Origin: an uncultured Bacteroidales bacterium
GTDB taxonomy: Bacteria; Bacteroidota; Bacteroidia; Bacteroidales; Muribaculaceae
Assembly (NCBI GenBank): GCA_902793405.1
Contig: CADBDH010000017.1
Span: forward strand, 1-64,000
Direction of reading: 5' to 3'
DNA: 64,000 bases
Each line of letters opens with the position of its first letter. Position 1 is the first letter of the stretch. The notes under the pieces were generated by a model, which saw only the letters and a program-made list of their open reading frames with translations, searched no databases and was not told where the DNA came from. The translations under genes and the position numbers were made by a program. This document shows, one piece after another, positions 1-8,499 of the stretch.

Positions 1-1
1 C

Positions 2-544
2 AAGAACGGAACGTGCATCCGCTTGGACGGCGATCTGTATTTCTGCATCGAATTCCTTCATGTAAAGCCCGGTAAGGGTAACACCTTTATGCGCACCAAA
101 CTGAAAAACGTGGTTGATGGCCGCGTGCTGGAGCGCCGCTTCAACATCGGTGAGAAGCTCGAGGACGTGCGCGTAGAGCGTCGCCCCTATCAGTACCTGT
201 ACATGGACGGCCAGGACGCCATGTTCATGAACAACGAGACTTTTGAGCAGATCCCCATCAGCAAGGACTTGATCACCGGCGCCGACTTCATGAAGGAAGG
301 CGACATCGTTGAGGTTGTCAGCGACGCTTCGACCGAGACCGTCCTCTTTGCCGAGATGCCCATCAAGACTCAGCTCAAGATTACTTATACCGAGCCTGGC
401 GTGAAAGGTGACACTGCCACCAACACCCTCAAGCCCGCCACCGTCGAGACCGGCGCCACCGTACGCGTGCCCCTGTTCATCGACACCGACGAGATCATCG
501 AGGTTGACACCCGCGACGGCAGCTACCAGGGCCGCGTGAGGTAA
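2..544 (+). CDS. efp: Elongation factor P (5' end outside window)
   Basis: EF-P binds stalled ribosomes next to the P-site tRNA and helps peptide-bond formation at polyproline stretches. The frame is open from base 2 and lacks only about the first 8 residues of a usual 188-aa EF-P. All three beta-barrel domains are present: the N-terminal KOW-like domain with the loop around [14 protein letters not shown], whose lysine after PGKG is the usual modification site, the central OB domain, and the C-terminal OB domain with the family ending [16 protein letters not shown] at 23 is internal and is not the start. A strong hairpin terminator follows. Confidence 0.95.
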   Translation, partial: KNGTCIRLDGDLYFCIEFLHVKPGKGNTFMRTKLKNVVDGRVLERRFNIGEKLEDVRVERRPYQYLYMDGQDAMFMNNETFEQIPISKDLITGADFMKEGDIVEVVSDASTETVLFAEMPIKTQLKITYTEPGVKGDTATNTLKPATVETGATVRVPLFIDTDEIIEVDTRDGSYQGRVR

Positions 545-573
545 TCACTCACCAGATACAAATACTATCAACA

Positions 574-616
574 CATCGAGGGATGCCCAATGCCGGGTGT
601 CCCTCGATGCTTTTTT
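574..616 (+). terminator. Rho-independent terminator after efp
   Basis: A 15-bp stem (574-588 with 595-609, two G-T pairs) closes a 6-nt loop and is followed by a run of six T. It ends the efp transcript. Confidence 0.9.
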
Positions 617-691
617 ACAACCGGCTAGAGCATTGAGCCAGATTCCATGAACAAATGCAATAAAAATGTAACCAGGGAAGATTTTTTTGTT

Positions 692-699
692 TATCTTTG
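692..699 (+). promoter_or_regulatory. Bacteroidota -7 element before the methylase gene
   Basis: TATCTTTG matches the TAnnTTTG consensus and lies 30 bp upstream of the ATG at 730. No clear -33 TTG is seen at the expected spacing. Confidence 0.55.
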
Positions 700-729
700 T
701 CGGTTAGTTGAATTTAACTACGTGAAATA

Positions 730-1449
730 ATGGCGCTAGAGGCTGGCTTATACCTGATACCCACACAGTTGAGTGACGTTCCGCTGGAGCGGGTGCTGCC
801 CGCGCACAACATCGATGTTGTGCGGGAGTTGCGCTATTTTGTGGTCGAGAGCCTGCGTTCGGCACGACGTTTCCTCAAGAAATGCGACCGCGAGATTGAT
901 ATCGACAGCCTCACCTTCAACGAACTCAACGAGCACACCGACCTCAAGGACACCGCCGCCATCGAGGCTCTACTCGCCCCCATCGGGCAAGGCGAGGCCG
1001 TGGGCGTCATCAGCGATGCGGGCTGCCCAGCCGTCGCCGATCCCGGAGCCGACCTGGTTGCTATTGCCCAACGCAAGGGTTACAAGGTGTTCCCGCTCGT
1101 GGGCCCGTCAAGCATCCTGATGAGCCTGATGGCATCGGGCTTCAACGGGCAGAGCTTTGCATTCCTGGGTTATCTGCCCGTGGATGCCCAAGAGCGTCAA
1201 TCCAAGCTCAAGGAGATGACGCGACGCATCGAGCGTGAGCGCCAGACCCAGATTTTCATCGAGGCCCCTTACCGCAACAACCAGCTCATCGCCTACCTGG
1301 CCACCCATTTGCCCCCCGGCATGCGCCTGTGCGTAGCCAGCGACATCACCGGCGACAGCCAGAGCATCATTACCCGCACCATCGGGCAATGGAAGCAAGC
1401 ACGGTATGACTACCACAAGGTGCCCACCATTTTCCTATTGTACCAATAA
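730..1449 (+). CDS. RsmI-like SAM-dependent methyltransferase (tetrapyrrole methylase fold)
   Basis: The 239-aa protein has the tetrapyrrole-methylase fold used by RsmI, which 2'-O-methylates 16S rRNA C1402. Visible motifs are GVISDAGCPAVADPG (about residues 96-110) and the SAM-site segment PLVGPSSILMSLMASGFNGQ. The usual N-terminal RsmI block is shortened, and the protein is shorter than canonical RsmI (about 280 aa). It therefore belongs to the short paralogue group common in Bacteroidota, and its exact target is not certain. It ends 11 bp before the MBL hydrolase gene, so the two are probably cotranscribed. Confidence 0.8.
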   Translation: MALEAGLYLIPTQLSDVPLERVLPAHNIDVVRELRYFVVESLRSARRFLKKCDREIDIDSLTFNELNEHTDLKDTAAIEALLAPIGQGEAVGVISDAGCPAVADPGADLVAIAQRKGYKVFPLVGPSSILMSLMASGFNGQSFAFLGYLPVDAQERQSKLKEMTRRIERERQTQIFIEAPYRNNQLIAYLATHLPPGMRLCVASDITGDSQSIITRTIGQWKQARYDYHKVPTIFLLYQ

Positions 1450-1460
1450 ACGCCACAATA

Positions 1461-2495
1461 ATGCCAGGACATAAATATAAAGGATATACCAATGACGGAC
1501 GCCCGCTGAAAATCGCCTTTGACGTGGACGGTGACGACACACCCCACCAGCTGTCGTTGACCGAGGGCCAGCCCGACGCCACCAAGCCCCGCCACACGGG
1601 CCTGGGCAAGGGGTTGTGCTTCATCAGCTTCGGCAGCGGCAGCAGTGGTAACTGTGCCTACCTGGGGACACCGCGCGGCGGCATCCTCATCGATGCAGGC
1701 ATCAGGGAACCCGTTAAGTACCACCGCAAGAAAAAGAACCCCGAGCGGCAAGATGTCCTCACCCTGGACCAGGCGTTTGCCGAGATGGAACGCAACGGCG
1801 TGAGTCCCGACATGATTAAGGGAGTGTTGCTCACCCATGCCCATCAGGATCACATGCGCTGCCTCTACCCCGCCGTGAGCCGTTGCAACTGCAGTGTCTA
1901 TTGCACCATGGGCGTGATGAGCCAACTGTTGCAGCGATGCCGCATCTCGAGCCGCATCACCGACCACCATGTGCCCATTTTCAAGGAGATACCTTTCCGC
2001 ATTCTGGATATGGAAATCACCGCCTTTGAGACGATGCACGACGTCAAGAGCGTGGGGTTCAGCATTGAGTATGAAGGAGAAAGATTTGTCGTGGCTACCG
2101 ACATGGGCATGATTACCGATCGCGCTGCCCACTACATGAGCCGTGCCAACCACCTCATGCTGGAGTGCAACTATGACCTGACGATGCTCGAGCGTGGCAC
2201 CTATCCGCAGATGTTGAAGGACCGTGTAAAGGGCGAAAAAGGACACCTCGACAATGCCATGGCAGCACAATTTGTCGCCGGGAACTACCACGAGGGGTTA
2301 CGCCACGTGTTCCTGTGCCACTTGAGCAAGGATAACAATACAGCAGAAATTGCCTTGAACACGATGAAGGCAGCGCTCGAGGCGCGCGGCCTTAGCGTCG
2401 GCGACGGCTCCAATGCCGCTTCCCAGAATAGCCGTGATATCCAGATCTGCGCTTTGCCCCGCTATACTTCTTCTGAGTGGTTCGTGCTGGCGTGA
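1461..2495 (+). CDS. MBL-fold metallo-hydrolase (YycJ/WalJ-like)
   Basis: This 344-aa protein is a metallo-beta-lactamase-fold enzyme. The core begins at FISFGSGSSGNC (about residue 54) and carries the metal motif THAHQDH and a later ATDMG aspartate. It resembles the YycJ/WalJ group, implicated elsewhere in DNA and cell-wall homeostasis; the substrate is unknown. About 50 residues precede the usual family start, so either the family member is extended or the true start is internal. The last 104 bp overlap the convergent gene on the other strand, yet the C-terminus still reads as family-like (PRYTSSEWF). Confidence 0.82.
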   Translation: MPGHKYKGYTNDGRPLKIAFDVDGDDTPHQLSLTEGQPDATKPRHTGLGKGLCFISFGSGSSGNCAYLGTPRGGILIDAGIREPVKYHRKKKNPERQDVLTLDQAFAEMERNGVSPDMIKGVLLTHAHQDHMRCLYPAVSRCNCSVYCTMGVMSQLLQRCRISSRITDHHVPIFKEIPFRILDMEITAFETMHDVKSVGFSIEYEGERFVVATDMGMITDRAAHYMSRANHLMLECNYDLTMLERGTYPQMLKDRVKGEKGHLDNAMAAQFVAGNYHEGLRHVFLCHLSKDNNTAEIALNTMKAALEARGLSVGDGSNAASQNSRDIQICALPRYTSSEWFVLA

Positions 2496-3636
2496 CATAA
2501 GACGACTTCTTATAGCCCCGTCGGCCATAACTCCTGCGGCCATAGCTTTTTCTTCCATATTTCTTTTTGCCATAGCTGTTACCGGAGTTCTTACTACCGT
2601 AGTTCTTATTGCCATAGCCGCTGTAACTGTTGGATTTGTGGGTCACAGCAGGGGCTCTTGGCGCAGCGGCCTGTGACGGATTCAGAGGCTCGGGCTTCAT
2701 GTTATCGTTCTTATAGATCCAGTAACCCTCATTGTTCTCCTGCAGCAGTTTGAACTCCTTGGTCAGATAGGGCTCCAACTTATCATAATCCACCAGGATA
2801 TCAATCGGACCGCTCGAGATGGAACCATGTTTGAACTGGAACACGATGCCATCCTTGCCGCAGCGCACCTCGGCGGGCACATTCAGGGCATGCTGCAGCA
2901 GATTGTTTTCGGCGCGGCCCTTGTTCAACGTGTCGATTTTCTTGTTTATGAGTTTGAGCAACTTGCTTTCCTTGTCCACGTCGGCAACGAGGATGTCGAG
3001 CCTGGAGAGCACACGTTGCTGCATGCGGTCATAGTGCACATAGCTGGTGTTCTCCACCGTCATGGTGCCATTATACTCCACCTTCTCGATTTCCATCACC
3101 AGCAGCCGTTGTGAGGTCATGTAGGGGAAAACAAGCACCTGGCTCACGTTACCGTACACGGGAAATACCCGCGGCGCCTTGACCAGCGTGCGGTAGTCAT
3201 CTCCAACGGGCTTGTTGAACGACGGCGTATTCAGGAACACGTATCGAGCATCCTTCAAGGTGCTCTGGCTGTTGTCAAAGGCCTTCTTGATCAATTCCTT
3301 GTTGAGCTCAGTCAGGTCATCGTTGCCGTTAACCTTCAACGGCCAGCGCACTTTCACATGCTTGGTGCTGGTATAGTAAGAACTCTCGTCACCCTTGATC
3401 GAGGGCGTCTTGGCAGTGAAGTAATAGGTGTTGTGCTGCGGCTTGTCAAACACATCGGCCTGGTTGGCGCTGGTCACCGTGTCGGCCATGGCAATCACCT
3501 CGGTAGAGTCACGTTGGTCAAACAGGTTCTGACTCCTACCGCTGGCTTCGATGCGACGCGCTGTGTACCAGCCTGCCGCCATCAGATCGATGACAGCGAG
3601 CAACAGGATGACGATGATGAGGTTCTTTTTGGTCAT
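2392..3636 (-). CDS. DUF3298 (RsiV-like) protein with a basic Gly/Tyr-rich tail
   Basis: The 414-aa protein begins with a short cytoplasmic stretch and one membrane helix (about residues 5-22). A periplasmic domain follows with DUF3298 hallmarks: the PVYGNVSQVLVFPY region and GIVFQFKHGSISSGPIDILVDYDKL. From about residue 325 it changes to a low-complexity tail rich in S, Y, G, K and R, unlike the rest. The function is unknown; the DUF3298 fold is shared with lysozyme-binding anti-sigma factor RsiV. It starts 18 bp after ispH, so it is probably the last gene of a cmk-ispH transcript. Its final 104 bp overlap the MBL gene tail to tail. Confidence 0.75.
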   Translation of the reverse strand: MTKKNLIIVILLLAVIDLMAAGWYTARRIEASGRSQNLFDQRDSTEVIAMADTVTSANQADVFDKPQHNTYYFTAKTPSIKGDESSYYTSTKHVKVRWPLKVNGNDDLTELNKELIKKAFDNSQSTLKDARYVFLNTPSFNKPVGDDYRTLVKAPRVFPVYGNVSQVLVFPYMTSQRLLVMEIEKVEYNGTMTVENTSYVHYDRMQQRVLSRLDILVADVDKESKLLKLINKKIDTLNKGRAENNLLQHALNVPAEVRCGKDGIVFQFKHGSISSGPIDILVDYDKLEPYLTKEFKLLQENNEGYWIYKNDNMKPEPLNPSQAAAPRAPAVTHKSNSYSGYGNKNYGSKNSGNSYGKKKYGRKSYGRRSYGRRGYKKSSYVTPARTTQKKYSGAKRRSGYHGYSGKRHWSRRRR

Positions 3637-3654
3637 GTTTATATGATGATGCGG

Positions 3655-4542
3655 TTATGATGGGTCGTTATTGTTGGTGAGTTGCTGAACGGCGTCGCTC
3701 ACGCGCTGCATGAGCCAGCGCGGCGTGGACGTTGCTCCACAGATGCCGATGCGCTGCTTGCCCTGGAGCCATGAGGGATCGATGTCATCCTCGCCACTAA
3801 TCAGATGGGAGTCGGCATTGGCATCCAGGCATTCGGCAAACAGGATGCGTCCGTTACTGCTCTTGGCTCCGCTCACAAACAGGATGAGCTCATGCTGACG
3901 GGCAAATTCACGGATCTGCGGGATGCGGTTGGCCACCGAGCGGCAGATGGTGTCAAAACTGCGGAAGGTCACTCCAGGCTCCACCCGTCGCTTGATCTCC
4001 TCGACGATGTGCTGGAATTCCTGCACGCTCTTGGTCGTCTGGGAATAGAGATAGATGTCGCGGGAATAATCGATTTTGTCAATCTCGTCGATGTTCTCGA
4101 TGACGGTTGCCTGCCCCTGCGTCTGTCCCACCAGGCCGAGCACCTCGGCATGGCCACGCTTGCCGTAGATGACGATTTGCGGTGTGGGCTTGCCGGGCTC
4201 ACCGCCGTTGAATGTGGTGTTGATGCGCTGCTGCAGCTTGAGGACCACGGGGCAGGTGGCATCAATAATCTCGATGCGGTTGCGGCGGGCGATAGCATAG
4301 GTCTCGGGGGGCTCACCATGGGCACGCAGCAGCACCTTCACGTCATGCAGCTGCTCCAACTGTTCGTGGGTGATGGTTTCCAGTCCACGGCTGGCCAGGC
4401 GGTCCACCTCGGCGGTATTGTGCACAATATCGCCCAGGCAGTAGAGATGCCCGGTCTCATCGAGTTCTTCCTCGGCCTTGCGAATGGCTGTCGTCACCCC
4501 AAAGCAGAAGCCCGATCCCTTATCTATCTCGATGATTGCCAT
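3655..4542 (-). CDS. ispH: 4-hydroxy-3-methylbut-2-enyl diphosphate reductase
   Basis: IspH is the last enzyme of the MEP isoprenoid pathway and makes IPP and DMAPP using a [4Fe-4S] cluster. The 295-aa length is normal. The three cluster cysteines are visible: in GSGFCFGVT near residue 13, in IDATCPVV near 95, and in GICGATSTPR near 270. The active-site Glu/His context (RAHGEPPE) is present. It lies downstream of cmk, a common arrangement, with an 84-bp gap that contains short CTAG-type repeat tags. Confidence 0.96.
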   Translation of the reverse strand: MAIIEIDKGSGFCFGVTTAIRKAEEELDETGHLYCLGDIVHNTAEVDRLASRGLETITHEQLEQLHDVKVLLRAHGEPPETYAIARRNRIEIIDATCPVVLKLQQRINTTFNGGEPGKPTPQIVIYGKRGHAEVLGLVGQTQGQATVIENIDEIDKIDYSRDIYLYSQTTKSVQEFQHIVEEIKRRVEPGVTFRSFDTICRSVANRIPQIREFARQHELILFVSGAKSSNGRILFAECLDANADSHLISGEDDIDPSWLQGKQRIGICGATSTPRWLMQRVSDAVQQLTNNNDPS

Positions 4543-4544
4543 TT

Positions 4545-4580
4545 TTAGTTTCTAGTTTCTAGTCCCTAGTTTCCAGTTTC
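4545..4580. repeat. Short TTAGTTTCTAG-type intergenic tags
   Basis: Four imperfect copies of a 7-10 bp unit (TAGTTTC, TAGTCCC and similar) sit between cmk and ispH. The same kind of unit recurs at other gene junctions in the window (9.86, 42.0, 50.4 and 52.1 kb). Confidence 0.6.
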
Positions 4581-4626
4581 ACTCGCTTTGCTCGTGCAGT
4601 GTGGGCTGCGCCTCCTTTATAAGTTA

Positions 4627-5328
4627 TTAATTCTTGGCGCGGTCAAGGTAAAGGTTGTACAGCCACTCATCCTGCTCCTCGAGGGTCATGTGCGAGTTGT
4701 CGAGCACCACGGCGTCATCGGCCTGGCGCAAGGGGCTCTCCTTGCGGGTGCTGTCGATGCGGTCACGCTCGGTGACGTTGGCCAGCACCTCTTCAAATGT
4801 CGTGGTGGTGTCACCCTTGGCCCGCAGCTCGTCGTAGCGTCGCTGGGCGCGCACCTCGGCACTTGCCGTGGCAAACACCTTCATCTCGGCATCGGGGAAT
4901 ACCACTGTGCCGATGTCGCGGCCGTCCATCACCAAGCCCTTGTCCTTGCCCATGGCCTGCTGCTGCTTGACCATCGCCTTGCGCACAAAACCGATGGCGG
5001 CGATGATGCTCACCACGTTGCTCACGCGCATCGAGCGGATGTAGCGCTCCACGTTCTTGCCATTGAGCACGGTCACGCTCTTGCCCTCCTTGGTGGGGCG
5101 GAAGGTGATGGCGATGTCGCCACGTTTCAGGTGCTCCTTGAGGGCGGGTTCGTCCACCTTGCCGCGCTTGATGAGTTTGTTGCGCAGGGCAAACAGTGTC
5201 ACAGCACGGTACATGGCGCCCGTGTCCACATAGGCGTAGCCAATGCGCCTTGCCAGCGTCTTGGCCATCGTGCTCTTGCCGGTTGACGAGTGTCCGTCAA
5301 TGGCAATGGTAATCTTCTTGAGTGTCAT
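4627..5328 (-). CDS. cmk: Cytidylate kinase
   Basis: Cmk phosphorylates CMP and dCMP to the diphosphates. The 233-aa protein starts with the P-loop in [13 protein letters not shown], followed by [10 protein letters not shown] and [12 protein letters not shown], both diagnostic for the family. It is preceded on its strand by a -7 element (5354-5361) that leaves a leader of about 20 nt, which supports this start. ispH and the DUF3298 gene follow in the same direction. Confidence 0.96.
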   Translation of the reverse strand: MTLKKITIAIDGHSSTGKSTMAKTLARRIGYAYVDTGAMYRAVTLFALRNKLIKRGKVDEPALKEHLKRGDIAITFRPTKEGKSVTVLNGKNVERYIRSMRVSNVVSIIAAIGFVRKAMVKQQQAMGKDKGLVMDGRDIGTVVFPDAEMKVFATASAEVRAQRRYDELRAKGDTTTTFEEVLANVTERDRIDSTRKESPLRQADDAVVLDNSHMTLEEQDEWLYNLYLDRAKN

Positions 5329-5353
5329 TTCTATTAATGTTGATTATCTGCCA

Positions 5354-5361
5354 CAAAGGTA
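5354..5361 (-). promoter_or_regulatory. -7 element of the cmk transcript
   Basis: TACCTTTG on the minus strand, 25 bp upstream of the cmk start, with a TTG about 22 bp further upstream (5384-5386). Confidence 0.6.
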
Positions 5362-5469
5362 TATAAAAAAAACGACATACGGACAATTAACTCACCGCAT
5401 GTCGATTTTTCGTAAAATAAGGAGTCACAAGAGCCGTAAAAGCCTTTTGGACAGCAGGGAGGATTGCTG

Positions 5470-6345
5470 TTACCTGACAACCCTTGTAAACTCTGGAGCC
5501 TTGCCATTCTCAACCAAGACATAGACTTTGATTTCGCTGGCAGGGGGCATGTCGGCCTTTTTCTCGCGTGGCATATCCATCGCGGTGAACAGGTATTCGG
5601 TGCCCTCACCATCGTGTACGGTTCGTGATGCAACGGTTGTGGCCTTGGCATTGAGCATCGGGTAGCCGTTGACAGCGGCATCAAAGATGGCGGCCTCGTC
5701 GGCGCTAATGGGATGCTGCTCGGGGAAGTCGGCAGGCACAAAAGGTGAGCTTGTATTAGTTGTCTTAAACTTATCCATAAGCGGCGCATACAGCTTCAGG
5801 AAATGTTCAACCTCTTTGGGCATGGCACTCAAGCGAGCGGCACGCACACCGTAACCGGGCAGGATCTTGGCATTGGGCTGTTTTTCAGCCATATCCTTCG
5901 AGCTCGACTCCAGTCCGCCGCTTCCGAAAGTGCAGAACGGAACCACCCACTTCTCGCTCAAGTCCACCTTCTCCAGCAAGGAGGCAATGGGAGGAGCATA
6001 GGTGCCGAACCAGATGGGATAGCCGATGAAAACCCAGTCATAATCGGCGACATTTGATTTCAAGGGTTTGATTTCGGGCAGGATGCCTTTCTCGCGATCA
6101 GCCTTGCAGCGGTCGATTGTTGCCTGGAACGCGGTATCATAGGGCTCCACAAGGGCGATTTCCTCGATGTCGGCATTAAGACGCTTGGCAATCTCCTGAG
6201 CCACGGTCTTGGTGTTCGACGTCTGAGAGTAATACAATACCAGCACCTTGGACGCGGGTGCCTCTTTTGCCTCTTTCTTCGAAGCGCACGACACGACAGC
6301 CATCAAAGCGACTGCAGCGAGCATCAAAAATTTCAAAAGTTTCAT
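5470..6345 (-). CDS. Flavodoxin-domain lipoprotein
   Basis: The protein (291 aa) has a lipoprotein signal (VVSCASKK, lipidation Cys at about residue 20) followed by a flavodoxin fold. LVLYYSQTSNTKTVAQEIA forms the phosphate-binding loop for FMN, and DWVFIGYPIWFGTYAPPI and FCTFGSGGLESS are the second and third flavin loops. About 100 extra residues follow the flavodoxin domain. Being exported, it may serve an envelope electron-transfer role, but no partner is visible. It is 43 bp downstream of radC. Confidence 0.8.
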   Translation of the reverse strand: MKLLKFLMLAAVALMAVVSCASKKEAKEAPASKVLVLYYSQTSNTKTVAQEIAKRLNADIEEIALVEPYDTAFQATIDRCKADREKGILPEIKPLKSNVADYDWVFIGYPIWFGTYAPPIASLLEKVDLSEKWVVPFCTFGSGGLESSSKDMAEKQPNAKILPGYGVRAARLSAMPKEVEHFLKLYAPLMDKFKTTNTSSPFVPADFPEQHPISADEAAIFDAAVNGYPMLNAKATTVASRTVHDGEGTEYLFTAMDMPREKKADMPPASEIKVYVLVENGKAPEFTRVVR

Positions 6346-6388
6346 AGAGAAAATCTATTTAATATAATACGGTTGTTGAATACGGTTA

Positions 6389-7120
6389 TCACAGCAGGCG
6401 GCCGTGGTCGTTGTAGCTGTAGTAGTTTCCACCGCGGCACACGATGATGTGGTCCACCAACTGAATGTCCATGACTTTGCAGGCCTGGTGGACGCGCTCG
6501 GTGAGGCGGTCGTCCTGCACACTGGGATTGGGGTTGTCGCTGGGATGGTTATGGGCCAGGATAATGCCCGATGACAAGCGTTCGATAGCAGGGCGCAGGA
6601 TCATCTTGATGTCGGCAACAGTCATTGCGGTGCCGCCGCTGCTGATGCGCACGCACTCCTCAACCTGCTTGGCATGGTTGAGCAGCACAACCATGATCTC
6701 CTCATGGTCAAGGTGTTCCATGCGGGTGCGCAGATAGTTGTAGGCATCCTCACTTTTGGTGATTTTGAAGCGTTCCTGGAATTCCTCCTGCTGGTAGCGA
6801 CGTGCCAATTCCAGGGCTGCGAGTATCTCGATTGCCTTGACCTCGCCGATGCCGTGGTAGTTCTTCACCAGGTTATTGATACCCTTGCGCGCGATGAGAT
6901 AGAGCTTGTCGTCATTGTCGCGCAGGATGCGCTGGCACAGGTCAACGACCGATTCGCCAGGCGTGCCCACGCGCAACAGGATGGCAAGCAGTTCAGCAGT
7001 AGAGAGGCTGCCGAAGCCGTGCTTCTTGGCCTTCTCGCGCGGACGGTCCTCCTCGGGCACCGTGTCCTTGATGTTGCGTGTCCCCGCCAACTTGTTGTTT
7101 TCTTTCTCTTCCATCAACAC
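6389..7120 (-). CDS. radC: RadC/JAB-domain protein
   Basis: This 243-aa member of the RadC family has an N-terminal helix-hairpin-helix region (YHGIGEVKAIEILAALELARR) and a C-terminal JAMM/MPN domain. The metal site is in the motif HNHPSDNPNPS plus a following aspartate (DIQLVDHIIV). The biological role is unclear; despite its name, a direct repair function has not been established. Two ATGs lie close together at the start (7120 and 7114); either is possible. Confidence 0.9.
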   Translation of the reverse strand: MLMEEKENNKLAGTRNIKDTVPEEDRPREKAKKHGFGSLSTAELLAILLRVGTPGESVVDLCQRILRDNDDKLYLIARKGINNLVKNYHGIGEVKAIEILAALELARRYQQEEFQERFKITKSEDAYNYLRTRMEHLDHEEIMVVLLNHAKQVEECVRISSGGTAMTVADIKMILRPAIERLSSGIILAHNHPSDNPNPSVQDDRLTERVHQACKVMDIQLVDHIIVCRGGNYYSYNDHGRLL

Positions 7121-7151
7121 TCACCAACCACTAATCTCTAATCACTAATCA

Positions 7152-7175
7152 GTGAAAATCGTGTGCGATTTTCAC
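7152..7175. other. Perfect hairpin at the end of the GT2 gene
   Basis: GTGAAAATCG and CGATTTTCAC form a 10-bp perfect stem with a 4-nt loop. It covers the TGA stop of the glycosyltransferase gene. There is no T-run on the minus side, so it may stabilise or process mRNA rather than terminate. Confidence 0.6.
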
Positions 7176-8167
7176 TTACCCTTCCTCATCATCACTTCCT
7201 CGTTGATGTCGCGTCCATGCTTGAGGAGGATTTTCCACACATAGGCCTTGATAAAGCCCCAGCCGTAACTGCACAACTGGGTGAAGCTCGTAGCCACGGC
7301 CAGACAGGCGATTTTGAGGTTACGCGTCTCGATCAGTGCGGCCACCCATAACATGGCGGCATAGAGCAAGATGGGCAGGATGAACCACCATTTCCACAAC
7401 GAGAGAAGGAGCAACAGCACGCACCCAATGAGGAATACAGCGGGCAAGCAATGCACGGCCTTGAGGCTATCGGGATAAAGCAGTTTCAAGGTGATGCGCG
7501 ACATGCCGAAGACGTAGGTCTGCCGAGCGAACTTGCTGATGCTGGTGCGGCGCTTGTGATAGACAAACGCAGGACGAATCAGGCGGATGTTGAAGCCTGC
7601 CTGGCGCACGCGCGTGCTCATGTCGATGTCCTCGCTGAACATCTCGCGGAAACCGCCCACTTTCTCGTACACCTCACGGCTATAGCCCATGTTGAATGAG
7701 CGCGGCACAAACTTCTCCATCTGCACCTTGCCACCGCGTATGCCGCCAGTGGTCAGGAACGACGTCATCGAGAAGGAAATGGCCTTCTGCACATCGGTGA
7801 AATCGTCGCTTGCCGCATCGGGACCGCCGAAGCAAGGCACATAGTCGTTGGCCAATTCTCGGCCCAGCGTCTTGAAGTAGTCGGGCGGGATGACGCAGTC
7901 GCTGTCAAAAAACACGAAATATTGCCCCGTGGCATGTTCAAGGCCGTAGTTGCGGGCAATGGAGCGGCCCTCGTTGCTTTTATAGAAATATCGCAGGTCC
8001 AGCTCGCTGGCATAGCGCAGGGCGATGTCCTCGCACGGCTCGGTTGAGCCGTCCTCGACCAGGATGATCTCAAAGTCTTTGTCGGTTTGCAGGGTGAGGC
8101 TTTTCAAGAGGTCCTCCACCTCGTCACGCCGGTTATACACCGGCACAATCACTGAAAAATAAGGCAT
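7172..8167 (-). CDS. Family 2 glycosyltransferase with C-terminal membrane helices
   Basis: This 331-aa enzyme has a GT-A fold: FSVIVPVYNRRDEV at the N-terminus, the FFDSDCVIPPDY metal site, and EDIDMSTRVRQAGF, the usual ED/RVR region. Two to three hydrophobic helices follow from about residue 240. It probably transfers a sugar onto a membrane-bound acceptor. An in-frame ATG 39 bp upstream exists, but the -7 element at 8196-8203 puts transcription start downstream of it, and the fold begins at the ATG chosen here. Confidence 0.85.
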   Translation of the reverse strand: MPYFSVIVPVYNRRDEVEDLLKSLTLQTDKDFEIILVEDGSTEPCEDIALRYASELDLRYFYKSNEGRSIARNYGLEHATGQYFVFFDSDCVIPPDYFKTLGRELANDYVPCFGGPDAASDDFTDVQKAISFSMTSFLTTGGIRGGKVQMEKFVPRSFNMGYSREVYEKVGGFREMFSEDIDMSTRVRQAGFNIRLIRPAFVYHKRRTSISKFARQTYVFGMSRITLKLLYPDSLKAVHCLPAVFLIGCVLLLLLSLWKWWFILPILLYAAMLWVAALIETRNLKIACLAVATSFTQLCSYGWGFIKAYVWKILLKHGRDINEEVMMRKGK

Positions 8168-8195
8168 CTCTATTCTGACTTTTGCTACTAAAGCA

Positions 8196-8203
8196 CAAAA
8201 GTA
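8196..8203 (-). promoter_or_regulatory. -7 element of the GT2 gene
   Basis: TACTTTTG on the minus strand, 28 bp before the chosen start codon. It decides against the upstream ATG at 8206. Confidence 0.6.
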
Positions 8204-8237
8204 CAAAAAAAGATGAAATCAACTCTTCTAACTGGGA

Positions 8238-8414
8238 TTATTTCTCGCCGTAATGTGAATGCATGGCCAGGATATGGACAATGATGCGGTTATCGTCAAC
8301 CGTGTAGATAAAGTGATGCTCGCGGTTGATGCGTCGGGACCGCATGCCTGCAAGAGAATGCCGCAGGGCTTCGGGCTTGCCGATGCCAGTGTAGAATTGG
8401 TCGTTCTCATTGCT
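8238..8414 (-). pseudogene. YoeB/Txe-type toxin remnant, N-terminus lost
   Basis: The frame encodes 58 residues that match the C-terminal half of YoeB-family mRNA interferases: GIGKPEALRHSLAG, then SRRINREHHFIYTVDD, ending in HSHYGEK. YoeB needs this Glu, Arg, His and Tyr set for ribosome-dependent mRNA cleavage, and most of them are still here. The frame is closed by a TGA at 8415-8417, no in-frame start precedes the conserved part, and roughly 40 N-terminal residues are missing. No antitoxin gene is visible on either side. I read it as a decayed toxin-antitoxin locus. Confidence 0.75.
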
Positions 8415-8499
8415 TCACGATTAAATTGACACCGCAAGGATAAGTACTTTTTTCAGTACTTACAACCATTAAACAATAAAAAATGTATTGGTAGTTGAC

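Noticed and set aside
8228-8437. A 69-codon minus-strand frame with an ATG over the toxin remnant
   Set aside because: It is in a different frame from the YoeB-like residues and encodes a Ser/Thr-rich sequence without family features.
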